NCBI RefSeq assembly: GCF_042681025.1
Contig: NZ_JBHUER010000010.1
Location: 620,001 to 684,000, forward strand
DNA: 64,000 bases
Direction: 5' to 3'
DNA from: Methylopila henanensis
Lineage (GTDB): Bacteria; Pseudomonadota; Alphaproteobacteria; Rhizobiales; Methylopilaceae
Part shown: piece by piece, positions 9,582 to 18,089 of the stretch
How positions within the stretch are numbered: the first letter of the stretch is position 1
Layout: each line of letters starts with the position of its first letter
Translations under genes and position numbers: made by a program
Notes under the pieces: model-generated
Told to the model about the DNA's origin: nothing
What the model saw: only the letters and a program-made list of their open reading frames with translations
Databases searched by the model: none

Positions 9582-9609
9582 TCCCGGACGGGCCACGCCC
9601 GATCCGGGA
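9582..9609. terminator. Long imperfect hairpin between convergent genes
   Basis: TCCCGGA (9582-9588) plus CGGGC (9589-9593) pair with GCCCG (9597-9601) and TCCGGGA (9603-9609) around a three-base loop with one bulged A. A second small hairpin, GACGT-CGAA-ACGTC, precedes it. It sits between the convergent JmjC-like and acyl-CoA synthetase genes, so it may act as a transcription end in both directions. There is no T-run. Its sequence also resembles dispersed intergenic palindromes of this bacterial group. Confidence 0.5.
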
Positions 9610-9688
9610 TCGTCGTCCGCCGTGAGCCCGCAAGCGTCGGCGCCTCCCGAGAGCGATCCCGGCTCCGCTTCGCTGCCGCCGGGAGAGG

Positions 9689-11308
9689 TCACTCCCGTTC
9701 GCGAAGCAGCCGGCGGATCACCTTGCCCGTGGTGGTCAGCGGCAGCTCCGGCACGAACACGACCTCGCGCGGGTACTCATGGCTCGACAGCCGAGTCCGG
9801 ACGAAGGCCTTGATCTCGTCGACCAGCTCCGGGCCTCCTTCGACGCCGGGCTTGAGCTGCACGAAGGCCTTCACGATCGAGGTCCGCACGGCGTCCGGCT
9901 TGCCGACGACGGCGGCGAGCGCCACCGCGGGGTGCCGGGACAGGCAATCCTCGATCTCGCCCGGGCCGATGCGGTAGCCCGACGAGGTGATGACGTCGTC
10001 CTCGCGGCCAACGAAGCGGACATAACCGTCCTCGTCCATCACCGCCTGATCGCCCGTCAGCAGCCATTCGCCGTCGAATTTCTCCGTTGTTGCCTCCGGC
10101 TTACCCCAATATTTCAGGAACGTGACGGGGTGTGGCTGGCGCACGCGGATCTCGCCGGGCTCTCCCGGTCCGCAGCGGCGGCCATCGGCGGCGAACAGCG
10201 CGACCTCGGCGCCCGGCGTGGCCTTGCCGATCGCGCCCGGCTTCGACACGCCGAGCGCGGCGGCCGACGACAGCACGTAGTTGCACTCCGTCTGGCCGTA
10301 GACCTCGTTGACGGTCAGGCCGAGGGCCTCCTTCGCCCAAAGGAACGTCGCCTCGCCGAGCTGCTCGCCGGCGGAGACGGCCGACCGCAGCGCGAAGCGG
10401 TGGCGCTCGCGCGGGCGCTCCACCGCCGACATCAGCCTCAGCGCCGTTGGCGGCACGAACACGTTGCGGAGCTTCGCCTCGTCCATGAGCGCGAAGGCGG
10501 CCTCGGGTTCGAACTTCGTCGTCGGCTGCGCGACCAGCGGCACGCCATAGTGCAGCGCGGGCATCGCGAGGTTGAGCAGGCCGCCTGCCCAGGCCCAGTC
10601 CGCCGGCGTCCAGGCCCGGTCGTCCGGGCGCGGAAGGAAGTCGTGGGTCAGCCGGAACCCCGGCAGATGGCCGATCAACACCCGCCCCCCATGCAGCGCG
10701 CCCTTGGGCGGCCCCGTGGTGCCGGAGGTGTAGATCATCAGCGCCGGGTCGTCGGGGCCGAGCGCGATCTCCGGCGGCGCCTCGCCGGTCGCGGTCAGCG
10801 CCGCATAGTCCAGCGCGTCTTCGTCCGCGCCGTCGACCGACACGACGGTTTCGAGCGCAGGCAGCGGCTCCGCGATCTCGCGGAGCTTCGCGAGCCCGGC
10901 CGCGGTGGTGACGATCGCCCGCGTTCCCGAATCCGCCAGCCGGTAGGACAGCGCGTCCGGCCCGAAGGCGAGCGCGAGCGGCATGGCGACGGCGCCGAGG
11001 CGCGAAGCCGCCACATGGGCGACGATCGCCTCCGGCCCCTGCGGCAGCAGCACGGCGATGCGGTCGCCGCGACCCAGGCCCCGCTTCGCCAGCGCGGCGG
11101 CGAGCGCCAGAGACCGGCGCCTGAGTTCGCCGTAGGTCGTGATGTCGAGCGCCACGCCCGGCCGTTTCAGCAGGATCGCGGGCCGGTCCGGCTCGCGCCG
11201 CGCGAAGCGGTCGCAGATCGCCTCGGCGATCGAGAACCGCTCCGGCAGACGCCAGCGAAAGGTCGCACTCAACCGCGCATGGTCACGTATCTCAGGCAGC
11301 ATGCTCAT
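9689..11308 (-). CDS. Acyl-CoA synthetase (medium-chain ACSM/acetate-CoA ligase-like)
   Basis: A 539-residue AMP-forming acyl-CoA synthetase of the ANL superfamily. It has the P-loop IYTSGTTGPPKGALH, the adenine motif VYGQTECN, the hinge GREDDVITSSGYRIGPGEIE and the terminal lysine motif PLTTTGKVIRRLLR that performs adenylation, so both half-reactions should be intact. Similarity is closest to medium-chain/ACSM-like enzymes rather than to the FadD6-like paralogue at 2563. The start is the ATG of MSML at 11308; the open frame extends upstream only as a shadow of rppH. It is divergent from the Cys-cluster gene with 81 bp between. Substrate unknown. Confidence 0.88.
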   Translation of the reverse strand: MSMLPEIRDHARLSATFRWRLPERFSIAEAICDRFARREPDRPAILLKRPGVALDITTYGELRRRSLALAAALAKRGLGRGDRIAVLLPQGPEAIVAHVAASRLGAVAMPLALAFGPDALSYRLADSGTRAIVTTAAGLAKLREIAEPLPALETVVSVDGADEDALDYAALTATGEAPPEIALGPDDPALMIYTSGTTGPPKGALHGGRVLIGHLPGFRLTHDFLPRPDDRAWTPADWAWAGGLLNLAMPALHYGVPLVAQPTTKFEPEAAFALMDEAKLRNVFVPPTALRLMSAVERPRERHRFALRSAVSAGEQLGEATFLWAKEALGLTVNEVYGQTECNYVLSSAAALGVSKPGAIGKATPGAEVALFAADGRRCGPGEPGEIRVRQPHPVTFLKYWGKPEATTEKFDGEWLLTGDQAVMDEDGYVRFVGREDDVITSSGYRIGPGEIEDCLSRHPAVALAAVVGKPDAVRTSIVKAFVQLKPGVEGGPELVDEIKAFVRTRLSSHEYPREVVFVPELPLTTTGKVIRRLLRERE

Positions 11309-11389
11309 GTCCGTCCTCGCCGCTGCGGGGTCTGCGCGCGGCGGCGGGAGATGGTATGAACCGGCGGAGAGCTCGCGAGAACCGGGACG

Positions 11390-11902
11390 ATGAGCGAACG
11401 CATATGCGGAGAATGCACTCTCTGCTGCAAGGTGATGGCGATCTCCGCTCTCGGCAAGCCGATGGGGCGCTGGTGTCCGCATTGCGCGCCGGGGCGCGGA
11501 TGCGGGACCTATGAGACGCGGCCGGAGGAGTGCCGCACCTTCCACTGCCTTTGGCTGTCGCGGGAGACGCTCGGCCCGGAATGGCGGCCGGACCGCGCCA
11601 AGTTCGTGATCTACGGCTCGCCGGAGCGCGACGCCCTGATCGTGCAGGTCGATCCCGGCGCGCCCTCGGCGTGGCGGCGCGATCCGTATCACCCGACCTT
11701 CCGGGCATGGTCGCGGGCCGCGGCCGCCGAGCGCCAGCATCTCGTGGTGATGGTCGGAGAGCAGGCGACCGTCATCCTGCCGGATCGGGACGTCCCGCTC
11801 GGGCCCGTGCGGCCGGGCGACCGCATCCTCTCGCGCCGGGTGGTCGTGAACGGCCGCGAAACGATCGAGCCACGGGTGGAGAAGGCTGTAGCCGGACTTT
11901 AA
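11390..11902 (+). CDS. YkgJ-like cysteine-cluster protein
   Basis: A 170-residue protein with a cysteine-rich N-terminal third: Cys6-x2-Cys9-x2-Cys12-Cys13, then Cys29, Cys32, Cys38, Cys48 and Cys53 in EECRTFHCLWL. This is the pattern of the YkgJ/CxxCxxCC family, thought to bind zinc or an iron-sulphur cluster, with no established function. The C-terminal two thirds form a beta-rich region without recognisable motifs. Its stop overlaps the stop of convergent rppH by four bases. There is no sign of an operon partner. Confidence 0.78.
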   Translation: MSERICGECTLCCKVMAISALGKPMGRWCPHCAPGRGCGTYETRPEECRTFHCLWLSRETLGPEWRPDRAKFVIYGSPERDALIVQVDPGAPSAWRRDPYHPTFRAWSRAAAAERQHLVVMVGEQATVILPDRDVPLGPVRPGDRILSRRVVVNGRETIEPRVEKAVAGL

Positions 11903-12405
11903 GGCGCGGCGGCCCGGCCGGCGAGATGGCCGAACGCCTTCACCACGCTGACATAGACCCCGCGCTTGAAGGGAACGATCAGCGTCGGCAGCTCCGACAT
12001 GTCGGCCCAGCGCCACTCCGAGAACTCCGGCTTGTGGCCCGCCGGCGCCAGATCGATCTCGTCTGGCGCGCCGGTGAAGCGGAAGGCGAACCAGCGCTGG
12101 GTCTGACCGCCGTACTTTCCATTGCGGGTGCGCGCCAGCACGTCCGGCGGAAAGTCGTAGTTGAACCAGTCCCGGGCTTCCTCGATCAGCTCCGCCGAGG
12201 TGACGCCGGTCTCCTCCTGCAGTTCGCGGATCGCCGCCTGCAGCGGGGCTTCGCCTCGGTCGATGCCGCCCTGCGGCATCTGCCACTCATAGGCCGGCTC
12301 GCGCGGCTCGACGTCGCCGCCGCGACGGCGGCCGATGAAGACCTTGCCCTCGTGGTTGAGCAGCATGATGCCGACGCAGCGGCGATAGGGCAGCCGGGGC
12401 GCCAT
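11899..12405 (-). CDS. rppH: RNA pyrophosphohydrolase RppH
   Basis: A 168-residue Nudix hydrolase that removes pyrophosphate from 5' triphosphorylated RNA, starting RNA decay. The opening YRRCVGIMLLN is characteristic of RppH, and the Nudix box GGIDRGEAPLQAAIRELQEE ending in TGV is complete. The length is right for the family. The ATG at 12405 overlaps the stop of the upstream polysaccharide deacetylase gene (TGATG), so it is translated as the last gene of the envC-ctpA-deacetylase-rppH operon. The open frame extends upstream to 12483 but only by reading through that upstream gene. Confidence 0.92.
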   Translation of the reverse strand: MAPRLPYRRCVGIMLLNHEGKVFIGRRRGGDVEPREPAYEWQMPQGGIDRGEAPLQAAIRELQEETGVTSAELIEEARDWFNYDFPPDVLARTRNGKYGGQTQRWFAFRFTGAPDEIDLAPAGHKPEFSEWRWADMSELPTLIVPFKRGVYVSVVKAFGHLAGRAAAP

Positions 12406-13628
12406 CACGACGGCCCTTGCGCGCCGGCCGCGGCGCTTACAGGCACGAGCGTCACGCCGCGCGCCGCGAGCCCTTCCCGCCACGCCGCGATGCGCTTCAG
12501 CGTCAGCGGCGAAGCGCCAAGCTGCCCCACCGAAACGACGCCCGGCTTCGCCTTCGCCTCGTTCTCCAGCCGCGCCAGCGCTGCGTCGATGGCGGCGGCG
12601 TCCGGCGCGCGGTCGATCGCGATCGCTCCGCCCCCGGCGTGGGGGAGCCCGGCCTGCGCGGCAGCGGCTTCGGACCGATCCCCGCGCCCGCCCGCGCCGA
12701 CGAACATCAGGCCGCGGCGTGCGAGTTCAGCGAACATCGGCTGCAGGGCGTCCGCGTTCTCGAGGAAGCGTCCGCCCGCGAGCGGCGTGACGCCGACATA
12801 ACCGGCGGCGCGGCCGAGAGACCAGCGCAGCCGCTCCAGATTGGCGGAGGCCGGGAGGCTCGTCAGCAGCGTCTGGGGGCCGGGATCGTTGGCGGGGAAA
12901 TCGAACGGCTCCATAGGCGCCTGCACGAACACCTCGCGGCCGTCCTGGCGCGCCCGGCCGATCTGCTCCGCGACGTCGCCGGCGTAAGGCAGGAAGGCGG
13001 CGGACACTTCTGGCGGCAGCGCCCTCAGCGCCTCATCGGTGGCGTCGCGGCTGACGCCAAGCCCGGTCACGAGCAGAGCGACCCGCGCGCCTCCGCCGGC
13101 CGCGCTCGCCGCCGGGCGGGCATAGAGATCAAGCGGGCGCCGACCGTCCGGAGCGATGCGCGGCAAGGCGCCGTAACGGCTGTCCTCGAGCAGCGCCTTG
13201 TCCACAGCGCCGGGCCCAGACCGGCCGGAGCCCGAACGCGCCGCGCCGCCGGATGCGGACGCGCCGGCCGGACCGTCGTTCGCTCCTGGCACCGCGATGA
13301 TCACCGGGCCTTTTTTCGGCATCGCGTCGCCGGGGCGGATGACCGGCACGCCGTCGCGCATGATAGGGGACGGCGCGCTTTCCGGGCCTGGCTTCGGCTC
13401 GGCCGACGCAGCCGCCGTGCGCGGAACACGGCGTTCGATCGAGGCGACGGCGGACGGCTCCCCGCCCATGGGATCGTCGACGAAAAGGATCCAGCCTCCG
13501 ACGAACAGCAGGACGGAGCCGACGACGACCGCGGCGATCGTGACCGGATCTGGAAAGACGCCAGAGCGACGCGCCGCGCGGCCGGCGGCGCGCGGCGTCA
13601 TCGGGCTCTCGATATCGTCGTGCGTCAT
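12405..13628 (-). CDS. Divergent polysaccharide deacetylase (YibQ/DUF610) family protein
   Basis: A 407-residue membrane-anchored protein. After a basic cytoplasmic tail, one transmembrane segment (VTIAAVVVGSVLLFVGGWIL, about residues 28-47) is followed by a proline/alanine-rich low-complexity linker to about 140. The C-terminal half is a divergent polysaccharide deacetylase domain (VALLVTGLG, VFVQAPMEPFDFPANDPG, LMFVGAGG). Family members commonly sit next to envC and ctpA, as here, and are thought to act on the cell wall, although catalytic activity has not been established. The ATG at 13628 is chosen because it gives the usual short cytoplasmic tail. Confidence 0.85.
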   Translation of the reverse strand: MTHDDIESPMTPRAAGRAARRSGVFPDPVTIAAVVVGSVLLFVGGWILFVDDPMGGEPSAVASIERRVPRTAAASAEPKPGPESAPSPIMRDGVPVIRPGDAMPKKGPVIIAVPGANDGPAGASASGGAARSGSGRSGPGAVDKALLEDSRYGALPRIAPDGRRPLDLYARPAASAAGGGARVALLVTGLGVSRDATDEALRALPPEVSAAFLPYAGDVAEQIGRARQDGREVFVQAPMEPFDFPANDPGPQTLLTSLPASANLERLRWSLGRAAGYVGVTPLAGGRFLENADALQPMFAELARRGLMFVGAGGRGDRSEAAAAQAGLPHAGGGAIAIDRAPDAAAIDAALARLENEAKAKPGVVSVGQLGASPLTLKRIAAWREGLAARGVTLVPVSAAAGAQGPS

Positions 13629-13746
13629 TCGCTCTTGAGCCGGTTCGAATCGGCTGCGCCGAGGTCGAACCGAAGCATAGCGGATTCGCGCGACGGCCGC
13701 CCGGAGCATGACGCTCCGGGCGGCCGCGAGGCCCGTAGCTCTTGGC

Positions 13747-15081
13747 TCAGTTCGCGCTGGACGACTTCGCCGAGGGCGGGAAGTTCGCATTGCTCTGGAT
13801 GCCGCGCAGCAGGTCGAGCGCGTAATTCAGCTGCTTGTCGTCCTTCTTGTCGGTCGGGACGTAGGCCGACGAGCCGGAAGCCTCGTCGTCGCCGTTCTTG
13901 AGGTGCCCCTTCAGCCCGGCCTCGCCCTTGGTCTCGTCCTTGCCCTTCACGTCCTCGGGAATTTCCTGGACGCTCTCGATGTCCGGAACGATGCCCTTGG
14001 CCTGGATCGACTTGCCCGAGGGCGTATAGTAGCGCGCCGTGGTGAGCCGGATGGCGCCGTTGCCGCCGAGCGGGATGATCGTCTGCACCGAGCCCTTGCC
14101 GAAGGAGCGCGTGCCGAGCACCGTCGCCCGGCGGTGGTCCTGCAGCGCGCCGGCCACGATCTCGGACGCCGAGGCCGAGCCGCCGTTCACCAGCACGATG
14201 ATCGGCTTGCCCTTGGCCAGATCGCCCGGCCGCGCGTTGAAGCGCTGCGACTCGTCGGGGTTGCGGCCGCGGGTCGAGACGATTTCGCCGCGCTCGAGGA
14301 AGGCGTCGGAGACCGCGATCGCCTGGTCGAGCAGACCGCCCGGATTGTTGCGCAGGTCGAGCACGTAGCCGCGGAACTTGTCCTTGGCGATCTTCTGGTC
14401 CGCCTCGTCCAGCGCCTTCTTCAGGCCCTCGAAGGTCTGCTGGTTGAACTGGCTGACGCGGATGTAGCCGATGTCGTCGCCCTCGACGTTGAACCGCACC
14501 GAACGGATGCGGATGATGTCGCGGACGATCTTGATCTTGACCGGCTCAGCCGCGCCTTCGCGCGTGACGGTGAGCTCGATCGGCGTGTTGACCGGCCCGC
14601 GCATCTTCTCGACCGCCTGGTTCAGGCTGAGGCCCTGGATCGGCTGGCCGTCGAGGTGGGTGATGATGTCCTTGGCCCGCACGCCGGCGCGCGCGGCCGG
14701 CGTGTCGTCGATCGCGCCTTCGACGCGGACCTGATTCTCGAACATCTGGACTTCGATGCCGAGGCCGCCGAACTCGCCGTTGGTCTGGACCTGCATGTCC
14801 TTGAACGCCTTGGCGTCCATGAAGCTCGAATGCGGGTCGAGGCCGGAGAGCATGCCGTTGACGGCGCCCTCGATCAGCTTGGCATCGTCGGGCTTCTCGA
14901 CATAGTCGGAGCGGACCCGCTCGAACACGTCCCCGAACAGGTTGAGCTGCTTGTAGGTTTCGGCGGAGCCGGCGGCTTCCGCGGGGGTGCCGCCGAAGAA
15001 CGCCTTCGGCTGCAGCGCCATGCCGGCCGCGGACGCTCCGAAAACGGCCCCGAGCAGGACCAGAGAAACTTTCCGCATCAT
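13747..15081 (-). CDS. ctpA: C-terminal processing peptidase CtpA (S41 family)
   Basis: A 444-residue periplasmic serine protease that trims or degrades envelope proteins, including peptidoglycan hydrolases. An uncleaved-looking N-terminal hydrophobic segment (VSLVLLGAVFGASAAG) gives export. A PDZ domain follows at about residues 85-170 (GGLGIEVQMFENQVRVEG), then the S41 core. The catalytic serine lies in GGSASASEIVAGALQDH and the general-base lysine in RSFGKGSVQTIIPL, so the dyad is complete. The start ATG at 15081 overlaps the stop of envC (ATGA), which indicates translational coupling and fits a shared role in controlling wall hydrolysis. Confidence 0.93.
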   Translation of the reverse strand: MMRKVSLVLLGAVFGASAAGMALQPKAFFGGTPAEAAGSAETYKQLNLFGDVFERVRSDYVEKPDDAKLIEGAVNGMLSGLDPHSSFMDAKAFKDMQVQTNGEFGGLGIEVQMFENQVRVEGAIDDTPAARAGVRAKDIITHLDGQPIQGLSLNQAVEKMRGPVNTPIELTVTREGAAEPVKIKIVRDIIRIRSVRFNVEGDDIGYIRVSQFNQQTFEGLKKALDEADQKIAKDKFRGYVLDLRNNPGGLLDQAIAVSDAFLERGEIVSTRGRNPDESQRFNARPGDLAKGKPIIVLVNGGSASASEIVAGALQDHRRATVLGTRSFGKGSVQTIIPLGGNGAIRLTTARYYTPSGKSIQAKGIVPDIESVQEIPEDVKGKDETKGEAGLKGHLKNGDDEASGSSAYVPTDKKDDKQLNYALDLLRGIQSNANFPPSAKSSSAN

Positions 15082-16346
15082 CCGCCCACCTTCTCGCCTG
15101 GGACGCCCGCCCACCATGGTGACGGGTCGATCGCGCCGCCGTTCTTGCGGAATTCGACGTAGAGAACAGGCCGGGATTCACCGGCGGCTCTCTCCGCCCC
15201 TGACGGATCGCCACGCATCGTCGCAACCGGTTCGCCTGCGAGGACGAACTGCTTCAGGCCGACCGTGATCCGCTCCATTCCCGCAAGGAGGACATGATAG
15301 CCGCCGCCGGCGTCAAGGATCAAGAGTTGGCCGTAGGAGCGAAACGGTCCGGCGTAGACCACCCACCCGTCGCAGGGCGCGCTGACCGGCGCGCCGGCCC
15401 GCGCCGCGATCGAAAGGCCCTGCGCATGGCCGCCGGAAGCGTCGGCCCGCCCGAAGTCGGTCAGCCGCCTGCCGGCGACCGGCAGCGGCAGTTTTCCGCG
15501 CGTGCTTTCGAACGGAGCGGCGGGCGCCAGCCGCGCCGCCTGCCGCAGCGAATCGGCGTCGCCCTTGCGGCGCTCGGCCTCGGCGGCGAGCTCGGCGGCG
15601 GCGCGCGCCTCGGCCGCCTCGCGCTCCACGCGGCCGACCAGCGCCTCGAGGTCGAGCACCTGCCGTCCCAGCGCCTGCGACGCCGAAGCCTCCGCCGCGA
15701 GATCGCTCTGGCGCTGGCCGAGCTGCCGCTGCCGCTCTTCGATCAGCGCTTCGAGCCGGGCGCGTTCGGCGCCGAGACCGTCGATCTCCCGCGCCAGGCG
15801 GTCACGCTCGTCGGTCATCATGCCCTTGAGGCGGACCATCTCGCGCAGGTCCGAGCCCAGCGCCTCGGCCTCGGCGCGCATGTCGGGCACCACGGCCCCC
15901 AGCAGGATCGCGGAGCGCACGGCCTCCAGCGCGTCGCGCGGTCGCACGAGCAGCGCCGGCGGCGGCTTGCGGCCCATGCGCTGCAGCGCGGCGATCACCT
16001 CCGCGAGCACGTCGCGGCGGGCGAGCAGCGACTGCCTGAGCTGGCGCTCCGATTCACTGAGCTCCGAAAGCTTGGCTTCGCTGGCGGAGACCTGCGGCTC
16101 GCGCTCGCGTATGGAGGCCGCGGCGGCGATCAGCGCCTCCTGCAGCTTGCCGCTCTCGCCCCTCAGCGCCTCCACCTCGGCCGCGACCCGCTCGCGCCGC
16201 TCCTCGGCCCGCTTCAGCGTCTCGCGCGCCTCGTCGAGCGCGCGCCGCTGGTCGGAGGCCTGCGGAGGCTCCTGCGCGAGCGCGGCGTGCGAGGCTGCAA
16301 GCGCGACGCCGAGGGCGCAGACGCGAAGAAGGCGATGACGGACCAT
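15078..16346 (-). CDS. EnvC-like murein hydrolase activator
   Basis: A 422-residue exported protein with a signal peptide (LLRVCALGVALAASHAALA), a long coiled coil rich in Arg, Glu and Ala at about 30-285, and a C-terminal LytM/M23-like domain (GHAQGLSIAARAGAPVSAPC, YHVLLAGMERI). The canonical zinc ligands of active LytM enzymes are not all present, which is the expected condition for EnvC-type proteins that activate amidases instead of cutting murein. The ATG at 16346 starts directly before the signal peptide; the frame extends further but adds only an atypical basic leader. It is coupled with ctpA in one operon. Confidence 0.88.
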   Translation of the reverse strand: MVRHRLLRVCALGVALAASHAALAQEPPQASDQRRALDEARETLKRAEERRERVAAEVEALRGESGKLQEALIAAAASIREREPQVSASEAKLSELSESERQLRQSLLARRDVLAEVIAALQRMGRKPPPALLVRPRDALEAVRSAILLGAVVPDMRAEAEALGSDLREMVRLKGMMTDERDRLAREIDGLGAERARLEALIEERQRQLGQRQSDLAAEASASQALGRQVLDLEALVGRVEREAAEARAAAELAAEAERRKGDADSLRQAARLAPAAPFESTRGKLPLPVAGRRLTDFGRADASGGHAQGLSIAARAGAPVSAPCDGWVVYAGPFRSYGQLLILDAGGGYHVLLAGMERITVGLKQFVLAGEPVATMRGDPSGAERAAGESRPVLYVEFRKNGGAIDPSPWWAGVPGEKVGG

Positions 16347-16431
16347 GACGCTATTGGAGCCGGATCGAGGTTTACGTTTCGCTAACCACCTGACGGGTTT
16401 TGCGGCGCGTCGCAACGTCGTGCGCCGAGCG

Positions 16432-16914
16432 TCACGCGCGGTGATAGGGGTGGCCTGCGAGGATGGTCGCCGCGCGGTAGAGCTGTTCGGCCAGCAAAAC
16501 CCGGACGATCTGGTGCGGCCAGGTCATCGCTCCAAAGGCGACGCGCGCGCTCGCGCGGGCCAGCAGGTCGGCGGCGAGCCCGTCGGCCCCGCCGATGACG
16601 AAGGCGACGCCCGCCGCCCCATCGTCTCGGCGACGGCCGAGATCGGCCGCGAAAGCCTCGCTTCCCGGCGACTTCCCGCCTTCGTCGAGGGCGTAGATCA
16701 GAAGCTTGGGATCGAGCGCCGCGGAGAGAGCCGCCGCCTCGTCGCGCTTGCGATCCTCAGGACGGCGCGCGCGGCTTTCGTCGAGCTCGATCACCTCGAC
16801 CGGCCCGAGCGCCACGCCGCGGCCAACCTGACCCGCGCGCTCGAGATAGCGCGCCACAAGCTCCCGCTCAGGCCCGGCCTTCAGCCGGCCTACGGCCGCG
16901 ACGACGACGCGCAT
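16432..16914 (-). CDS. rlmH: 23S rRNA pseudouridine(1915)-N3-methyltransferase RlmH
   Basis: A 160-residue SPOUT-class methyltransferase that modifies pseudouridine 1915 in helix 69 of 23S rRNA on assembled ribosomes. The SAM-binding knot is seen as FVIGGADGL and the C-terminal SPOUT signature as FGAMTWPHQIVRVLLAEQLYRA, followed by the terminal HPYHRA that is nearly invariant in RlmH. The length is normal. It lies 14 bp downstream of rsfS, the usual gene pair, so ribosome silencing and late 50S modification are coexpressed. Confidence 0.95.
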   Translation of the reverse strand: MRVVVAAVGRLKAGPERELVARYLERAGQVGRGVALGPVEVIELDESRARRPEDRKRDEAAALSAALDPKLLIYALDEGGKSPGSEAFAADLGRRRDDGAAGVAFVIGGADGLAADLLARASARVAFGAMTWPHQIVRVLLAEQLYRAATILAGHPYHRA

Positions 16915-16928
16915 CGGCGCTCAGACGA

Positions 16929-17276
16929 TCAGGAGACCGCGCCCTCGACCGGGCGGCCGGACGACCACATCTTCTCGAGATTGTAGAACGACCGGACCTC
17001 GGGCCTGAACAGGTGGACGATCACGTCGCCCGCATCGATCAGAACCCAGTCGCAATGCGGCAGGCCTTCGACCAGAGCCTTGCCGTGGCCCTGCGTCCTG
17101 AGCTCCTCGACCAGCTTGTCGGCGATGGCCCCCACATGGCGGTTCGAGCGACCCGTGGCGATAACCATCTCGTCGGCCAGCGCGGATTTTCCGCGCAGGT
17201 CGATGACCACGGTGTCTTCCGCCTTGTTGTCGTCGAGCACATCGAGGATGAGATGAAGCAGCGCCGGGTTCGCCAT
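16929..17276 (-). CDS. rsfS: Ribosomal silencing factor RsfS
   Basis: A 115-residue Iojap/RsfS protein that binds uL14 on the 50S subunit and blocks subunit joining when nutrients are low. Family motifs are DNKAEDTVVIDLRGKSALAD, VIATGRSNRHVGAIAD and IDAGDVIVHLFRPEVRSFYNLEKMW. The ATG at 17276 lacks a strong ribosome-binding site. The same frame stays open about 33 codons upstream to a TGA with no ATG, so a non-ATG start inside that stretch cannot be excluded. It sits between nadD and rlmH, the conserved order. Confidence 0.93.
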   Translation of the reverse strand: MANPALLHLILDVLDDNKAEDTVVIDLRGKSALADEMVIATGRSNRHVGAIADKLVEELRTQGHGKALVEGLPHCDWVLIDAGDVIVHLFRPEVRSFYNLEKMWSSGRPVEGAVS

Positions 17277-17372
17277 GTCGGGCGAGCCGCCGCCGATATG
17301 AGACGTCGCGCGCGGCGTCTCCTTCAGCGCTGTGGTGGACAGAGGTCTGTTCCCTTCCGTCAGCTGTCCTCA

Positions 17373-17392
17373 AGCCGGAGTCATCTCCGGCT
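17373..17392. other. Perfect hairpin between nadD and rsfS
   Basis: AGCCGGAG and CTCCGGCT form an 8-bp perfect stem with a TCAT loop. In the direction of transcription of nadD and rsfS the T-run lies before the stem, not after it, so this is not a standard intrinsic terminator for the minus strand. It could be an RNA-processing or stability element in the leader of rsfS. The function is not known. Confidence 0.4.
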
Positions 17393-17459
17393 CAAAAAGA
17401 TTAATGGCGAAACCGCCCGTTTTTCAACTCTCGCGACGCCGGTTTCGCTTTTCGGCCGT

Positions 17460-18089
17460 TCACTTCTTTCCGCGCGCGGCCCTCAGCGCGGTCGATGACA
17501 GCGCTGAGCGTGGCCCGTGCAGGAAGACCCAGGCCGGCGGAGCGAGCCGCGGCACGGCCGCCGCCAGCCGCTCCGGAACGCGGGCGTCTCCGAGTCTGAG
17601 CGCGGCCGGCGCCCGCTTGGAGCCGAGCGTGGCCCCGGGCCGGTCGACGACCGCGATCGGGGCGAGCTCGGCGATGGCGCGCCAGCGCTCCCAGCGGTGG
17701 AAGCCGCCGAGATTGTCGGCGCCCATGATCCAGACGAAGGCGACGCCCGGACACCGTCGCCGCAGCCACCCCAGCACGTCGAAGGTGCGCCGCGTGCCGA
17801 GCGCGGCCTCGACGCCGGTGACGACGATGCGGGGATGGTTCGCGATCCGCCGCGCCGCCGCCATGCGCTCCGCGAGAGGGCGCAGTTCGGCGCCGTCCTT
17901 CAGCGGGTTGCCGGGCGTGACGAGCCACCAGACCCTATCGAGCCGCAGCCGCCGCATGGCGACCAGCGCGGCGAGGCGGTGGCCCTCATGCGGCGGATTG
18001 AACGATCCGCCGAACAGGCCGATCCGCATGCCCGGAGCGTGCGGCGGCAGGACGACCCTCCCGCAGGCGGCGCCCGGGGCCGGTCTCAC
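17460..18089 (-). CDS. nadD: Nicotinate-nucleotide adenylyltransferase NadD
   Basis: A 209-residue enzyme that adenylylates nicotinate mononucleotide to NaAD in NAD biosynthesis. The nucleotidyltransferase motif GLFGGSFNPPHEGH and the C-terminal ISSTxxR-type motif SSTALR are both present, as is WIMGADNLGGFHRWERW. The start is a GTG at 18089 that overlaps the stop of proA (GTGA). A downstream ATG just before RIGLFGG is possible, but the short leader ending PPHAPGM is common in relatives. It lies in the operon proB-proA-nadD-rsfS-rlmH. Confidence 0.94.
   Translation of the reverse strand: MRPAPGAACGRVVLPPHAPGMRIGLFGGSFNPPHEGHRLAALVAMRRLRLDRVWWLVTPGNPLKDGAELRPLAERMAAARRIANHPRIVVTGVEAALGTRRTFDVLGWLRRRCPGVAFVWIMGADNLGGFHRWERWRAIAELAPIAVVDRPGATLGSKRAPAALRLGDARVPERLAAAVPRLAPPAWVFLHGPRSALSSTALRAARGKK

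Noticed and set aside
11309..12286. N-terminal extension of the acyl-CoA synthetase to 865 codons
   Set aside because: This part is the antisense or out-of-frame reading of the Cys-cluster and rppH genes.
17373..17392. Hairpin as an intrinsic terminator of nadD
   Set aside because: The T-run is on the wrong side for minus-strand transcription and rsfS follows in the same operon.
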